Shown here: in pieces, positions 17,708-27,007 of the stretch
Layout of the letters: the number at the start of each line of letters is the position of its first letter
Position numbering within the stretch: position 1 is the first letter of the stretch
Origin: Xylanibacillus composti
Lineage (GTDB): Bacteria > Bacillota > Bacilli > Paenibacillales > K13
NCBI RefSeq assembly: GCF_018403685.1
Contig: NZ_BOVK01000014.1
Location: forward strand, 1 to 64,000
DNA: 64,000 nucleotides
Direction of reading: 5' to 3'
Translations under genes and position numbers: made by a program
The notes under the pieces: model-generated
The model's input: only the letters and a program-made list of their open reading frames with translations
Told to the model about the DNA's origin: nothing
The model's database searches: none

Positions 17708-17925
17708 AATGGGGAGACAAGCTGTATGCAGGCTGGATGCGTTTCTGGAAGGAGGAGGATGGGCTGGGCACTTTGGAAATTTTATTGATTATTGCGGTGC
17801 TCGTTGCTATTGCCATCGTGTTCCGCAAGTGGATCATTGAGTGGGTCAATACGCTGTTTACGAATACGCAGTCAGAGATGGACAAGCTGGACAGCGAATC
17901 GATTCTCGAGCCAGGGGGCTCGTAA
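17704..17925 (+). CDS. Flp1-like major pilin
   Basis: 73 residues. A positively charged N-terminus is followed by EEDGLGTLEILLIIAVLVAI, a GLGTLE-type processing site and a single hydrophobic helix as in Flp1/type IVb pilins. The conserved Glu five residues after the likely cleavage Gly is present. The mature pilin would be about 50 residues with an acidic C-terminus. The prepilin peptidase encoded at 21684 is the likely processing enzyme. Confidence 0.85.
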   Translation: MKWGDKLYAGWMRFWKEEDGLGTLEILLIIAVLVAIAIVFRKWIIEWVNTLFTNTQSEMDKLDSESILEPGGS

Positions 17926-17926
17926 T

Positions 17927-18937
17927 ATGGCGGGGCGAATCGGCTGGCGGCGACTTGCCAGGAATGAGCAGGGCAGCTTTACGCTCGAATCATCGATTCT
18001 AGTTCCTGTCGCGGTTTTTAGCCTTACATGTTTTTTGGTTGCGGGATTGTACTATTACCACTTTATTGTTTTGAGTAAGACGGCGCATGAAACGGTGGAA
18101 CGGACGGCGTTTGCATGGAATCATCCTGCGAGCGAATGGCGAACCGGCGTCGTTCCCGCCGAACCGCGAACCAGCTTGTATTGGCGGTTGGGCGCTGATG
18201 GCATTATCGGCATTTTCAAATTGCTGACCGGAGAAATCCCATCAGCGATTCATCTGCCCCACCAGGGGAGCGAGGGCAGGGAAGGGCCGTCCGGCAAGCT
18301 TGTCCGGGCGGCGGCCCATCTGCCCGACACGCTGCAAGGGCGGCTGCACTACTCCAATACGCTGCTTCGCCGATCCGTCCAAGCGGAATTGGCCCTTTCG
18401 CTGCCAGTCATATTGCGTCCAAGCAGCGAAGAACTTCGTTACTCCTTAAGAGCGGCCTCCGTCATCGTTGAGCCTGCCGAGTTTGTGCGGTCGGTTGATC
18501 TGGCTGTCCGCTATGGCAGGGCACTGGGCGATCGACAAATAAACCATCAGCGGGCCAGTGCGGCCATTGCCCGATTTATTGGAAGGGAGGAGCCTGCATC
18601 CTTTGCCCGGCACGATCAGGCAGCCGCCTATTTGCGGACGATAGTCGGCGGGAAGGAGACCGAATTCGAAACCGCTCACGGCATGAGGCGAATAGATGCG
18701 CTTGATGCGAACGGCGTTGTCCATCAGGCGTACTTGACTTTTACCGCGAAGCAGCTCGAAGAGATTCAGCTGCCCAAAGATGCGGAGCTCATTCAGAGAC
18801 ATCCCGAGGTCACGGCCGTGGTCTGGCATTTTTTCCGTCGGACTGGTCAGACGGGCAAGGTTGGCCCGCCCGACCGCTTGCTGCGCAAGCTGGAAGCAAG
18901 CGGCATTACGGTAGTTATTCATGATGCAGAGGAATGA
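17927..18937 (+). CDS. TadE/TadG-like pseudopilin with large exported domain
   Basis: 336 residues. The start MAGRIGWRRLARNEQGSFTLE has the TadE-type signature (basic region, QGSFTLES, then a hydrophobic helix to about residue 45). The remaining 290 residues are predicted extracellular, contain no recognised catalytic domain and are weakly conserved. Starts 1 nt after the pilin stop. Probably a minor pilin or tip component; function inferred from position and N-terminus. Confidence 0.75.
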   Translation: MAGRIGWRRLARNEQGSFTLESSILVPVAVFSLTCFLVAGLYYYHFIVLSKTAHETVERTAFAWNHPASEWRTGVVPAEPRTSLYWRLGADGIIGIFKLLTGEIPSAIHLPHQGSEGREGPSGKLVRAAAHLPDTLQGRLHYSNTLLRRSVQAELALSLPVILRPSSEELRYSLRAASVIVEPAEFVRSVDLAVRYGRALGDRQINHQRASAAIARFIGREEPASFARHDQAAAYLRTIVGGKETEFETAHGMRRIDALDANGVVHQAYLTFTAKQLEEIQLPKDAELIQRHPEVTAVVWHFFRRTGQTGKVGPPDRLLRKLEASGITVVIHDAEE

Positions 18938-18964
18938 AGCTTCATGCTTGCAGGAGGTTCATGC

Positions 18965-21136
18965 ATGAGAAATAGGGATCGCAGGAAAGGAAACGGATGG
19001 AAGGGGCTGATCCGCGGGCAGTCCGGGGCTGTTTCGGTGATGGTGATGATCATCTTGTCCGCGCTGTTGTTCGCACAGGCCGTATTGCTTGAATTGGGCA
19101 AGGTATGGGCAGCCGAACGCGAAGCGGAAGCAGCCTTGAAGGCGGCGGTCCGCTCGGCGTTGTCCGTCTATGACCAGGAGCTGCAGGCATATGGGCTGTA
19201 CGGCGCAAGCAAACTCCCGGCTGAAGCAGCCTTTCGAGAAGTGCTGGAAGCGAACATGTCCTCGCTTCAGCCGGCTTCATTCTGGTCAGCAGCCCCGATT
19301 GCGTTGGGAGAAGCCCATATTCGGATGGATCGTTCGCTTGCCGATCCGAATTTGTTCGAGGCGCAGCTGCTTGAGGAGATGAAGTATCGGGCGCCAGTGG
19401 AATACGTTTTGCTCATCATGGAACCTTGGTTGGACGAAGGTGTCGCGGATCAACTGAGCCGCGGCTCAACCCTTCGCTCATCCTTGAAAGAGTTGGAAGC
19501 GCTGATCAGCCAACGGGAGGCTAAGCTTGACGAAGCCGGAGAAGACTTGCAGCAGATGCTTGCTCCGCAGGGGAGAAGCGGTACCGTCTATCAGCAGCTG
19601 ATGGCGAATTTCTCGGAGCTGCATCAGCTAGCCGAGCAAATCGGTATCCTGGATTTGGAGGTGATTCGGAAGGAGCTTCAGGCAGCGGAGGAAGAACGGT
19701 CCGGATTGATCGCCAATCGCAATCAGCTGCAGCAGCAGCTCCATCTTATTGCCTTGTCGATGCAGGCCGGTCCTAATCCCGGTGCTGTGGAGGCGATGCG
19801 GCAGATCAGCGAGCAAATTGCCAGATTGACGGAAGCGATTCACAACTTGTCTGAGCGCGTGAGCGATCTTTCCCAGCAAGTAAAGCGATTGCTCCGTTAT
19901 TGGGAATTAATTGGCGAGGCGGAAAGCAGGCTGGAGGAGCATTATGACTGGCTGGTCAGCCGTCAGGATTCGGCTGGCACACATCTGCGCGAAGCCAGGG
20001 AAATCAATGAGCAGCTTCGCAGAAAAACGGAGGAGGCGCAAGAGGCGGCCGAGCAAAGCATACCTGTCTATCCCGGTTCCTTCTTCACCGATACGGAAAT
20101 CGGAGCATCTGAAGCGGTAGGGCAGTTCGGTGCCCTGCGAGCCAGCTTTCGGACGATGGAGCTTGCGACCGGGAGCGATTTCGTCAACATTCACGGCAGG
20201 CTTGTTCGGTTAGCAGAGGCATGGAGAAATACTTCCCATGACCAATGGAGCATATGGAATACTTTCGACCAAAAGCGAAAGCAGCAGCAAGCAGAGGCCG
20301 AGAAGCAAAAAGCGGCGGAAGAGGAACGAACGGAGCAAGTGCTTGGCCAGCTGCAGGACCTTCTCTATCAGTGTCCGGGGGAGGATCAGGAGCAGTATCG
20401 GCAGCTTAGAGGCCATTATCAGCTTTATGCCGGGGAACAGATCGATACGGTTCAGGAAAGCGACCAGCCGGCTAATATGGAAGTCGATGCGGCGGGCAGC
20501 AAGGCGTTTTCACTGGCTGACGAAATAACGGGTGCTTTGCTTGGCGCCCGGGACAAGGCCTATGTGAGCGAGTATGTGCTGAACAAATTTACGTATCGCA
20601 CCTTTGAAGGATTGTCGCATGAAAAAGCCCATAACCGCGCGCATATGCTTGCCAACCAGGAAGCTGAATATGTGATCTACGGGCTGGACAGCTGCGCAGC
20701 TAACCATAGTGCCGCTTTTGCTGAAATGTTTCTAATCAGGCTCGCAATCCGCACCGTAGAGGCACTGATGGATCCCGGCCAGCGCGTACTGACCTTTATG
20801 TCTCCCTGGTTAACGTTCCTGTGGGCGCTCGCGGAAGGGGCTGTCGCTGCGCTTGCCGACATGAGGAAGCTTGTCCAGGGGGAGCGTGTCGAGCTTTCAG
20901 CCAAGCTGCCGAAAGCGTTGGCCTTCAGCTACAAGGATTACCTGCGGATGTTTTTGCTGCTTCATCCGCATTCCAGGCAGCGGACTGCTCGCCTACAGTC
21001 ATTGGTTCATGCCAATACCGGGCGGAATTTGCATGATGCGTATACTTACGCTGAAGTTACACTTCGCGGGGAAGCTAGGATGATGATCATACCGGGGCAA
21101 ATCGCCGTCCGCAAGGAAGCGGCCTGGTCCTATTGA
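18965..21136 (+). CDS. Large TadG-like membrane protein with long coiled coil
   Basis: 723 residues. A basic N-terminus and RGQSGAVSVMVMIILSALLF (about 18-40) form the TadG-type anchor. Residues 170-380 are strongly heptad-like, rich in Glu, Gln and Arg, predicting a long coiled coil. The C-terminal third has further hydrophobic stretches. Resembles the large TadG-like (DUF5702-type) proteins of Firmicute Tad loci. GGAGG lies 7 nt before this ATG, favouring it over 18944. Probably a surface-exposed structural subunit. Confidence 0.72.
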   Translation: MRNRDRRKGNGWKGLIRGQSGAVSVMVMIILSALLFAQAVLLELGKVWAAEREAEAALKAAVRSALSVYDQELQAYGLYGASKLPAEAAFREVLEANMSSLQPASFWSAAPIALGEAHIRMDRSLADPNLFEAQLLEEMKYRAPVEYVLLIMEPWLDEGVADQLSRGSTLRSSLKELEALISQREAKLDEAGEDLQQMLAPQGRSGTVYQQLMANFSELHQLAEQIGILDLEVIRKELQAAEEERSGLIANRNQLQQQLHLIALSMQAGPNPGAVEAMRQISEQIARLTEAIHNLSERVSDLSQQVKRLLRYWELIGEAESRLEEHYDWLVSRQDSAGTHLREAREINEQLRRKTEEAQEAAEQSIPVYPGSFFTDTEIGASEAVGQFGALRASFRTMELATGSDFVNIHGRLVRLAEAWRNTSHDQWSIWNTFDQKRKQQQAEAEKQKAAEEERTEQVLGQLQDLLYQCPGEDQEQYRQLRGHYQLYAGEQIDTVQESDQPANMEVDAAGSKAFSLADEITGALLGARDKAYVSEYVLNKFTYRTFEGLSHEKAHNRAHMLANQEAEYVIYGLDSCAANHSAAFAEMFLIRLAIRTVEALMDPGQRVLTFMSPWLTFLWALAEGAVAALADMRKLVQGERVELSAKLPKALAFSYKDYLRMFLLLHPHSRQRTARLQSLVHANTGRNLHDAYTYAEVTLRGEARMMIIPGQIAVRKEAAWSY

Positions 21137-21150
21137 AGGGGGCGTGTGCA

Positions 21151-21681
21151 TTGGCAGGGAAATTTTGGTCGCGCACGGATGGCAGCATGACGGTGGAGGC
21201 TGCGATTGTAATGCCAATTGTGATTTCACTGCTGCTGCTGTTTATGTCGTTTGCGCAATCGTTAGCCGCGCAATTGGCCATGCGTCATGCGGCAGCCGAG
21301 ACAGTGAAAGAAGTTGCCGCGCACGCCTACGTTCTTACTTTTATTCGCGATTCGGCATTATTGAACCGAATAACGGAAATGACGGACTCTTTGCCCGCCC
21401 CGCTTCGGGAATTGGTTCATGCGCAAGGCGAGCAGTGGACAGAGGAAGCCTGGAAGGCGGCATTGCTGCCGCTTTTGCGAAGTCACATGGAAAGGACCTC
21501 CCTGAACCCGTCCCAAGTTTCCATTCGGTCTGTTGCAGTTCCGGATTGGCAAGGCTCGGGATCGAGGATGTTCGGCATTCAAGTCGTATATACGCACCGC
21601 TTGCATGTGCCGTTCTTTTCCAGAGATGTCGAGTTGAACGTACAGGCGTATGAACGAATTTGGACAGGGGAAGGAGGATGA
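21151..21681 (+). CDS. TadE-like pseudopilin
   Basis: 176 residues. TTG start chosen because AAGGGGG lies 8 nt upstream; an earlier TTG at 21133 overlaps the previous gene. DGSMTVEAAIVMPIVISLLLL is the classic TadE motif (T-V-E-A plus hydrophobic helix). The exported part ends in a beta-rich segment. The stop overlaps the peptidase gene region (ATGA at 21678). Confidence 0.82.
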   Translation: MAGKFWSRTDGSMTVEAAIVMPIVISLLLLFMSFAQSLAAQLAMRHAAAETVKEVAAHAYVLTFIRDSALLNRITEMTDSLPAPLRELVHAQGEQWTEEAWKAALLPLLRSHMERTSLNPSQVSIRSVAVPDWQGSGSRMFGIQVVYTHRLHVPFFSRDVELNVQAYERIWTGEGG

Positions 21682-21683
21682 AT

Positions 21684-22205
21684 GTGTCAGCGCTGTACTG
21701 GCTCTCCTTTGGCGTGTTTTGGTCTATTGCGTTATGGACAGACATGAAATATAGGAAGATTCCCAACTGGCTGACAGGCGCTTTTGCTGTCTCTGGGCTC
21801 TTGATGCATGTTGTGCTCTTCAGCTGGGAGGGCATTCCGGCCGCAGCTTCGGGTATGCTGATCGGGTTGGCCATAACTTTGCCGTTTTACTTATGCCGCG
21901 CAGTTGGAGCGGGTGACGTCAAGCTGTTCATGGCAGCGGGTGCGTGGACGGGAGCCTGGTATGCGTTATTGCTGTGGTGCTATACGATTTTATTAGCAGG
22001 CTGCATCGGCATCATCTGGCTGCTCTGGGAAGAACGCAGGTCCAGGCGATTGCGGGAATGCGGCATGCGGCTGCTTCTGCTTGCAGGAACTCGGGACCGC
22101 ACCTGGCTCTATGGCTGGAGCAGGCGGCCTCCGGTTAAGATGCCGCTGATGCTGGCGGCTGCGCCCGGAGCGGTGCTTCTTTTTTGGCTTCATCCAATTT
22201 CTTAG
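21684..22205 (+). CDS. cpaA: Prepilin peptidase, CpaA/TadV type (A24)
   Basis: 173 residues, polytopic. The two A24 aspartates lie in TDMKYRKIPN (near residue 18) and GAGDVKLFMAAG (near 74). No N-methylase domain, as expected for TadV. AAGGAGG abuts an in-frame ATG at 21678, so the GTG at 21684, 6 nt after the site, is preferred. It would cleave the Flp1-like pilin and the TadE/G pseudopilins encoded upstream. Confidence 0.88.
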   Translation: MSALYWLSFGVFWSIALWTDMKYRKIPNWLTGAFAVSGLLMHVVLFSWEGIPAAASGMLIGLAITLPFYLCRAVGAGDVKLFMAAGAWTGAWYALLLWCYTILLAGCIGIIWLLWEERRSRRLRECGMRLLLLAGTRDRTWLYGWSRRPPVKMPLMLAAAPGAVLLFWLHPIS

Positions 22206-22218
22206 ACGGGAGGTTCAG

Positions 22219-23793
22219 ATGTTGCGATTCGACTATGATCGCCTGCGCGAGCCGTGCTTGCTGATAAGCGAAGACTCGGCGGAATTCGCGGATCAAATAT
22301 CCGAGCTGCAAGCCGCCATGCTTCGGGAAAACGACATTGCCGGCGTGATGCCGGCCATATTGGATACGGATGTGGATTCCAGGCGTTTTCGCTGCTATTT
22401 GCGGGGAAGGCAGCCGATAAGCAGGGAACTCGCCCGCAGCGGTCTTACACTGGAACGGTACTTCAGTATTTTGTATGAAATAACAAGCATATTAGTTTCG
22501 GCAAGGAGCCATATGCTGCTGGAACGGAATTTTTTACTGGAGGAAGAGGTCATTTTTGAAAAGGATGGGAAACCGCAGTTGGTTTATTTGCCGCTTTCCG
22601 TTCCGCATACCGCAGACATCGGGGCGGCGCTGCTGAAGCTTGCAGTGAGGTGGACCGCATACTTGCAAGATCGTTCTGATAGAGGGGTGGCAGAACTTCT
22701 CGCGTTGCTGCAAAGTCCGGGGTGCACCGCTGAGACGGTGAACAAGCGTCTGGAACAATTCGGGCGATCTGCAAGCATGGAAGCTGCTGCGCATGGCAGC
22801 ATGGCAACCAGCGGGCATGCGGCGCACGGGGGGCGGTTCGTTGACTTTGCACAGCCAGGATGGTCTGCGTTGTCCGCGGAAATCGGCCATCGGGAGGATT
22901 CCCCGGCGAGTCATGTGGAAGCCATGGCGCAGGCAACGGCTGAGCCCGATCACCAGCGGGTTCAACAGGCGACGGCTGATGCTGGTGATGGCAACGAACT
23001 GTCCAGAGGGCAAACAGAAATGGAGTCCGTAGAGTCAGATCATGCGCTGCCCTGGTGGAAACAGCGGGAATTATGGGTTCGTTCGGCCTTGGCTGTTGTC
23101 ATGATAGTCATCTTATGGCAGGTATTTTGGTGGAAGCCTGTGGAGCTAATGCTTTACGGTTGTCTGGGTACAGGAGTTATCGGCATCCTGCTGCTGTTCG
23201 GGAAGCTGCCCTGGACACGGGGCAAAGTGATAGTGGCTGATGCTGAGGAAGAGGGATGGGAAAGCTTCGATGCAGTGCTGCCAGAAGCGGACTACTATGA
23301 ACAGCTGCCACAGCAGACAGACATCCTGCAACCGGATGAGGCGGAGCAAGCGGGAAGGCGGAACAGCGATGGTCTTTCGCATGCTGCCGCGACAGATGCC
23401 CGTTCGCCCGATACCGTATGGATGACGCCAGGGGAATGGACGCCCCAGCCGCTGCTTATCCTGCAGCAGGAAACGTCCCATGCGGATACGTTTCATACGA
23501 TTCATAAATCGGGGACAGTTGTGGGGAGATCGGCAGAGGCGGATGTACGGATCGATGAGCCGGGCATCTCCGCAGCGCACCTGGAGTTTCTTTGGCAGCA
23601 CGAGCAAGGCTGGAGCGTTCAGGACTTGGGTTCACGCAATGGGACACAGCTGAACGGGGAGTTCATTTCCCCATACACGCCGATATCGCTGCATGTCGGG
23701 GATCGCCTTGAGCTGCCGGGGATTTGCTGCACAGTAAAGGACTTGAACGCGGGAAAACGGGAACGGTATAATGAAAGGGAAGCAAGTGAATAA
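22219..23793 (+). CDS. Membrane FHA-domain protein (DUF6382-like N-domain)
   Basis: 524 residues. The N-terminal 190 residues resemble the DUF6382 domain found in Tad-linked FHA proteins. Residues 190-275 are a Gln/Ala-rich linker, about 287-330 two transmembrane helices, and about 427-507 an FHA domain (VVGRSAEADVRI, SAAH, GSRNGTQLNG) with the phospho-Thr-binding Arg437, Ser451 and Asn474 in place. FHA domains read Thr-phosphorylated partners. The kinase encoded at 11944 is the obvious candidate writer. Last gene of the Tad operon, 13 nt after the peptidase. Confidence 0.82.
   Translation: MLRFDYDRLREPCLLISEDSAEFADQISELQAAMLRENDIAGVMPAILDTDVDSRRFRCYLRGRQPISRELARSGLTLERYFSILYEITSILVSARSHMLLERNFLLEEEVIFEKDGKPQLVYLPLSVPHTADIGAALLKLAVRWTAYLQDRSDRGVAELLALLQSPGCTAETVNKRLEQFGRSASMEAAAHGSMATSGHAAHGGRFVDFAQPGWSALSAEIGHREDSPASHVEAMAQATAEPDHQRVQQATADAGDGNELSRGQTEMESVESDHALPWWKQRELWVRSALAVVMIVILWQVFWWKPVELMLYGCLGTGVIGILLLFGKLPWTRGKVIVADAEEEGWESFDAVLPEADYYEQLPQQTDILQPDEAEQAGRRNSDGLSHAAATDARSPDTVWMTPGEWTPQPLLILQQETSHADTFHTIHKSGTVVGRSAEADVRIDEPGISAAHLEFLWQHEQGWSVQDLGSRNGTQLNGEFISPYTPISLHVGDRLELPGICCTVKDLNAGKRERYNEREASE
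23743..23772 (+). promoter_or_regulatory. Sigma-A promoter inside the end of the FHA gene
   Basis: TTGAAC (23743-23748), an 18-nt spacer, TATAAT (23767-23772), just before the thioredoxin-like pair. It would uncouple those genes from the Tad operon. Confidence 0.6.
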
Positions 23794-23819
23794 GGCCAAC
23801 CGCTGAAAGGATGTGCAAA

Positions 23820-24377
23820 ATGGCTAGAACCCCTTCCAACATGGTCCCCCTTGGTTCCAAGGCGCCAGATTTTCAACTGCCGGAGCCATTGACCGGACAG
23901 GTTCGATCTCTTAGCGAGCTGAAGTCTGATCAAGCTACGGTCATCATGTTTATTTGCAATCATTGTCCCTTTGTCAAGCATGTGGAATCGGAGCTGATCC
24001 GATTGGCTTCCGAGTATCAGACGAAGGGGGTTTCCTTCGTGGCGATCAATGCGAACGATGCCGAGCAATATCCGGACGATGCGCCGGACAAGATGGCAGA
24101 GATGGCCCGAGAGAAGGGCTATCCGTTCCCTTATTTGCATGACGAGACTCAGGAGGTAGCCAAGGCGTATGATGCTGCCTGCACGCCGGATTTCTATCTT
24201 TTCAACGGCCAGTTGGCATTGGTCTACCGCGGTCAGTTGGATGATTCCCGTCCAGATAGCGGCATTCCTGTAACTGGCAGGGATATTCGTGCCGCGCTTG
24301 ATGCCATTCTTGCGGGCCAGCCGATAGATGACAACCAGCGTCCGAGCCTCGGCTGCAATATCAAATGGAAGGCATAA
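23820..24377 (+). CDS. Thioredoxin-like/AhpC-TSA family protein
   Basis: 185 residues with a thioredoxin fold: GSKAPDFQLPE near residue 12, the active-site segment FICNHCPFVKHVE with CNHC near 45, cis-Pro region ACTPDFYLF near 125, and the terminal PSLGCNIKWK typical of this subfamily. Predicted cytosolic thiol-disulfide or peroxide reductase. AAAGG lies 9 nt before the ATG at 23820. The next thioredoxin gene overlaps its 3' end by 13 nt. Confidence 0.85.
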   Translation: MARTPSNMVPLGSKAPDFQLPEPLTGQVRSLSELKSDQATVIMFICNHCPFVKHVESELIRLASEYQTKGVSFVAINANDAEQYPDDAPDKMAEMAREKGYPFPYLHDETQEVAKAYDAACTPDFYLFNGQLALVYRGQLDDSRPDSGIPVTGRDIRAALDAILAGQPIDDNQRPSLGCNIKWKA

Positions 24378-24718
24378 GCGGCGATCTCTCATCGGCTGCC
24401 GTTCCCCGGATGTTGCCGGACTATACAGAGACCCAGCTGCTGGAGCGCGTGCAAAGCGGCGAGCGCTTCGCGGTGTTCGTCCATACGCCGTTCTGCGGAA
24501 CGTGCAAGCTGGCCGAGCGCATGATTGCCATCGTGGCTACGATGGACAACATCGTTCCCGTTGTGCGTGCGAACATTAATTTTCTGCCCTGGGTGAGGCG
24601 GAAATGGGAGCTGACAAGCGTTCCTTGTCTGCTGCTGTTTGAGCAATCGCGGTGTATCGGCAAGCGATATGCCTTCCAGAGTGTAGACACGGTATACCGG
24701 ATGCTGAAAATCGAATAG
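24365..24718 (+). CDS. Thioredoxin family protein
   Basis: 117 residues. Active site FVHTPFCGTCKLAE (CGTC near residue 45) and cis-Pro SVPCLLLF near 87. The CGTC site and the TPFCGTC context match the small YtpP/YusE-type thioredoxins of Bacillales. The start is uncertain because no strong ribosome site is seen; translation is probably coupled to the preceding gene through the overlap. Confidence 0.8.
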   Translation: MEGISGDLSSAAVPRMLPDYTETQLLERVQSGERFAVFVHTPFCGTCKLAERMIAIVATMDNIVPVVRANINFLPWVRRKWELTSVPCLLLFEQSRCIGKRYAFQSVDTVYRMLKIE

Positions 24719-24723
24719 AACAT

Positions 24724-24768
24724 AAGCGCTCGCAGGCGCGCCTATTCGGCGTAATGGGGCGCTTTTTT
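24724..24768 (+). terminator. Rho-independent terminator
   Basis: AAGCGC pairs with GCGCTT, with an inner CGCC-TATTC-GGCG stem, followed by T6. Ends the thioredoxin transcript. Confidence 0.7.
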
Positions 24769-24891
24769 GATTGCAGCGGATACAAACCCGAGCAAAGTTG
24801 CCGATGAAGTCGTGTGGGGAGGAAGGAATTCCCGAATTGGAGCAGAAGTTGTTTGTACACGACTTCGGGCAGGCGAGGTGGCGGACAGGGA

Positions 24892-26217
24892 ATGAATGCG
24901 CCGAACGGAAAGGATGCAACAACGGCAAATGCCGTGTGGGAGCGGGAATGGATTGGACCAGCCGCAATCGGCGGTTTGAAGCAGCTGCTGACACACAAAC
25001 TTGGTGATCGCGACGTGCGGGAACGTGCGGCCGTATTTGCCGATGCGCTGCATCGCATGGTTCAAAGCAGGCTGCCTGCGCTTGCCGAATCGCAGAGGGT
25101 GGCAGTGCGCATAAGGCTGGTGAAGCTGCTGTGCACCGAGAAAGGCGCGCTGACTGACCGCGATGTGCTGGAAGAGTGTTTGCGGTTGCAGCTGCTCCGA
25201 GAGGAGGATTTCGCCGTTCTTTCCGAATGGGTGCAAGCCCGGACGGGAACGAGAGCGGGAACGGATGAGCTGAGACACTGGGCCGAGCTGGTACGATCCA
25301 ACAAGCCGCTGCCGATCGCAATGACGGACGCTGCGGTCGCGGCATCAGCCATGCGTTCGGATACGAGGGAGGCGCATCGGCAAGGGCTTGGCACACGGAG
25401 CGGGGTAGCATCCGTTCCGGCTCTGTCCCAGCATATATCTGGCGTCGATGGGGAAGTTCCCGCGGAAGCGCGCCAAACGGCGAAAGCTCACCTTTCATTA
25501 GCAGGACCGCAGGTTCAACCATCCTATGCTGCGGACTCTCTTGCAGCGGCATCTGCAGAAGCGCTCCCGCCCGGAACGTGGACTGCGCCTTCCTGGTTTA
25601 GACCTGCTGCAGCGGCTGGACTGCTTCTGGCGCTGCTTGGCTTTGGCATCGGGGTCTTGCTGAGCCATGCGCAACATCTAGCAGAAGGGCAGACACAGTC
25701 AGCGCAGCCTGTGCTGGTTTTCCAACCGTCTGCTCCTGCGTCGCCTCATATGGAAAATGGGCTGCCTCGGCCACTCCAGCACAGGTATGTGAACAGAGAG
25801 CAGCTGCAGCTCTGGCTTGCGCGCAAAAACTCCAAGCTGGCTGAAGATCCTTATTATACGACCATGCTGAATACAGCTAAGGAATATAATTTGCACCCGT
25901 ATTTACTGTTCGCCGTTGCCGGACAAGAGAACGGGTACGTCCAGACGGACAATCCGAATGCGGAGAAGATCGCAAACAATCCATTCAACGTGTATCATAG
26001 CTGGTGGGAATACAATACGGATATCACGGATTCAAGCCGCATCGCAGCGAAGACAATCGTCCGGCTGAGCTGGGATCAGCCAGAGGACATCCATCCTTTT
26101 CAATGGATTAATCGGGAATATGCCGAGGATCAGAATTGGTGGAAAGGGGTAAAGGCGATCTTCGAGCAGATGGAGCGGGACATACCGCTGGCGCCTCCTT
26201 CTGATAAAGGCGGATAG
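24892..26217 (+). CDS. Membrane-anchored lysozyme-like cell-wall protein
   Basis: 441 residues. An N-terminal cytosolic helical region (1-210) precedes one transmembrane helix near 240-262 (AAAGLLLALLGFGIGVLLSH). The outer C-terminal domain of about 150 residues (LLFAVAGQENGYVQTDNP ... NPFNVYHSWWEY) resembles lysozyme/glucosaminidase-superfamily catalytic domains, with Glu of GQENG as possible acid. The start at 24892 follows GAGGTGG by 10 nt. No peptidoglycan-binding repeats are visible. Family membership is moderately supported; the N-terminal part is unrecognised. Confidence 0.6.
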   Translation: MNAPNGKDATTANAVWEREWIGPAAIGGLKQLLTHKLGDRDVRERAAVFADALHRMVQSRLPALAESQRVAVRIRLVKLLCTEKGALTDRDVLEECLRLQLLREEDFAVLSEWVQARTGTRAGTDELRHWAELVRSNKPLPIAMTDAAVAASAMRSDTREAHRQGLGTRSGVASVPALSQHISGVDGEVPAEARQTAKAHLSLAGPQVQPSYAADSLAAASAEALPPGTWTAPSWFRPAAAAGLLLALLGFGIGVLLSHAQHLAEGQTQSAQPVLVFQPSAPASPHMENGLPRPLQHRYVNREQLQLWLARKNSKLAEDPYYTTMLNTAKEYNLHPYLLFAVAGQENGYVQTDNPNAEKIANNPFNVYHSWWEYNTDITDSSRIAAKTIVRLSWDQPEDIHPFQWINREYAEDQNWWKGVKAIFEQMERDIPLAPPSDKGG

Positions 26218-26282
26218 AAGGCAGTACGGCTGAGTTTTAGCGCTTAGCAAGACTAATTGGTTACAAGGAAGGTGTGGGCATA

Positions 26283-26756
26283 GTGACGGAGTTTGCCTCC
26301 TTTCATACGATGAACAAAATCCCTGGGGAACTGCTGGAAGAAAGATTAGAGACAGTCAAAACGCTTGAAACGTCGGAACTGGAGCAGTATTCGATTGAAA
26401 AAGACCGCTTGACCGGAGAGCACTATTTGCTGTACGCCTATGTGCATCGGGATGCGGCTCCGGGCATGCAGGAGGAGGTATTCCACCATTTACTGCCTTT
26501 GGAATCGGATGACGTGTTGGCGCTTGTGCTTGGCGAGCAGCCTTACACCTATCCCGATCATTGGCATCGATCATTCCTGCGCGATGGCCCGGATGGCTGT
26601 CTGGTCTGGTTTTCCCCGGCAGGGCCTGCATCCGATGAGGATCAGGAGTTTCAACGCGAGCTCTTGGAAGGTCTGGCGGAATTAAAGCAAAAGGGCGGAT
26701 CCGAGGAAGACATTCGCAAGCTGCTGGACCGCCTGCACCGCAAGCAAGGCGATTAG
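26283..26756 (+). CDS. Conserved hypothetical protein, acidic
   Basis: 157 residues, soluble, rich in Glu and Leu, with an aromatic central segment (YTYPDHWHRSFLRDGPDG) and a helical C-terminus. The GTG at 26283 lies 10 nt after AAGGAAGG; an in-frame GTG at 26274 is too close to that site. I do not recognise the family. The gene is followed by a hairpin terminator. Confidence 0.7.
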   Translation: MTEFASFHTMNKIPGELLEERLETVKTLETSELEQYSIEKDRLTGEHYLLYAYVHRDAAPGMQEEVFHHLLPLESDDVLALVLGEQPYTYPDHWHRSFLRDGPDGCLVWFSPAGPASDEDQEFQRELLEGLAELKQKGGSEEDIRKLLDRLHRKQGD

Positions 26757-26851
26757 CATCTCCCGATGCCCTTGCTTAACAGATTCGCTATACGAATTGC
26801 CCACTCTGCGGCTTCACGCAGCCGCAAACCGCAAACGCACGTAATCCGCAT

Positions 26852-26887
26852 GCCAGTCACCCGAACGATTCGGTGGCTGGCTTCTTT
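26852..26887 (+). terminator. Rho-independent terminator
   Basis: GCCAGTCACC pairs with GGTGGCTGGC (one T-G pair) around a 10-nt loop, then TTCTTT. It ends the transcript of the hypothetical protein. The rest of the 390-nt gap to 27147 holds only the Pho-like repeats and promoter described separately. Confidence 0.65.
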
Positions 26888-27007
26888 GCGTTCGTCCTCC
26901 TATTCGCTCATTTCCGGAAAGTTCGTTCTGCCAAGTCAACCTCTTTTCCACAAGTACAACCTCTCTCTAGGCAATGCTGTTCCGATTTCCATTAAAAAGA
27001 CAAGCTT

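Noticed and set aside
26808-26825. GCGGCT-TCACGC-AGCCGC hairpin
   Set aside because: No T tract on either strand; the better terminator is at 26852-26887.
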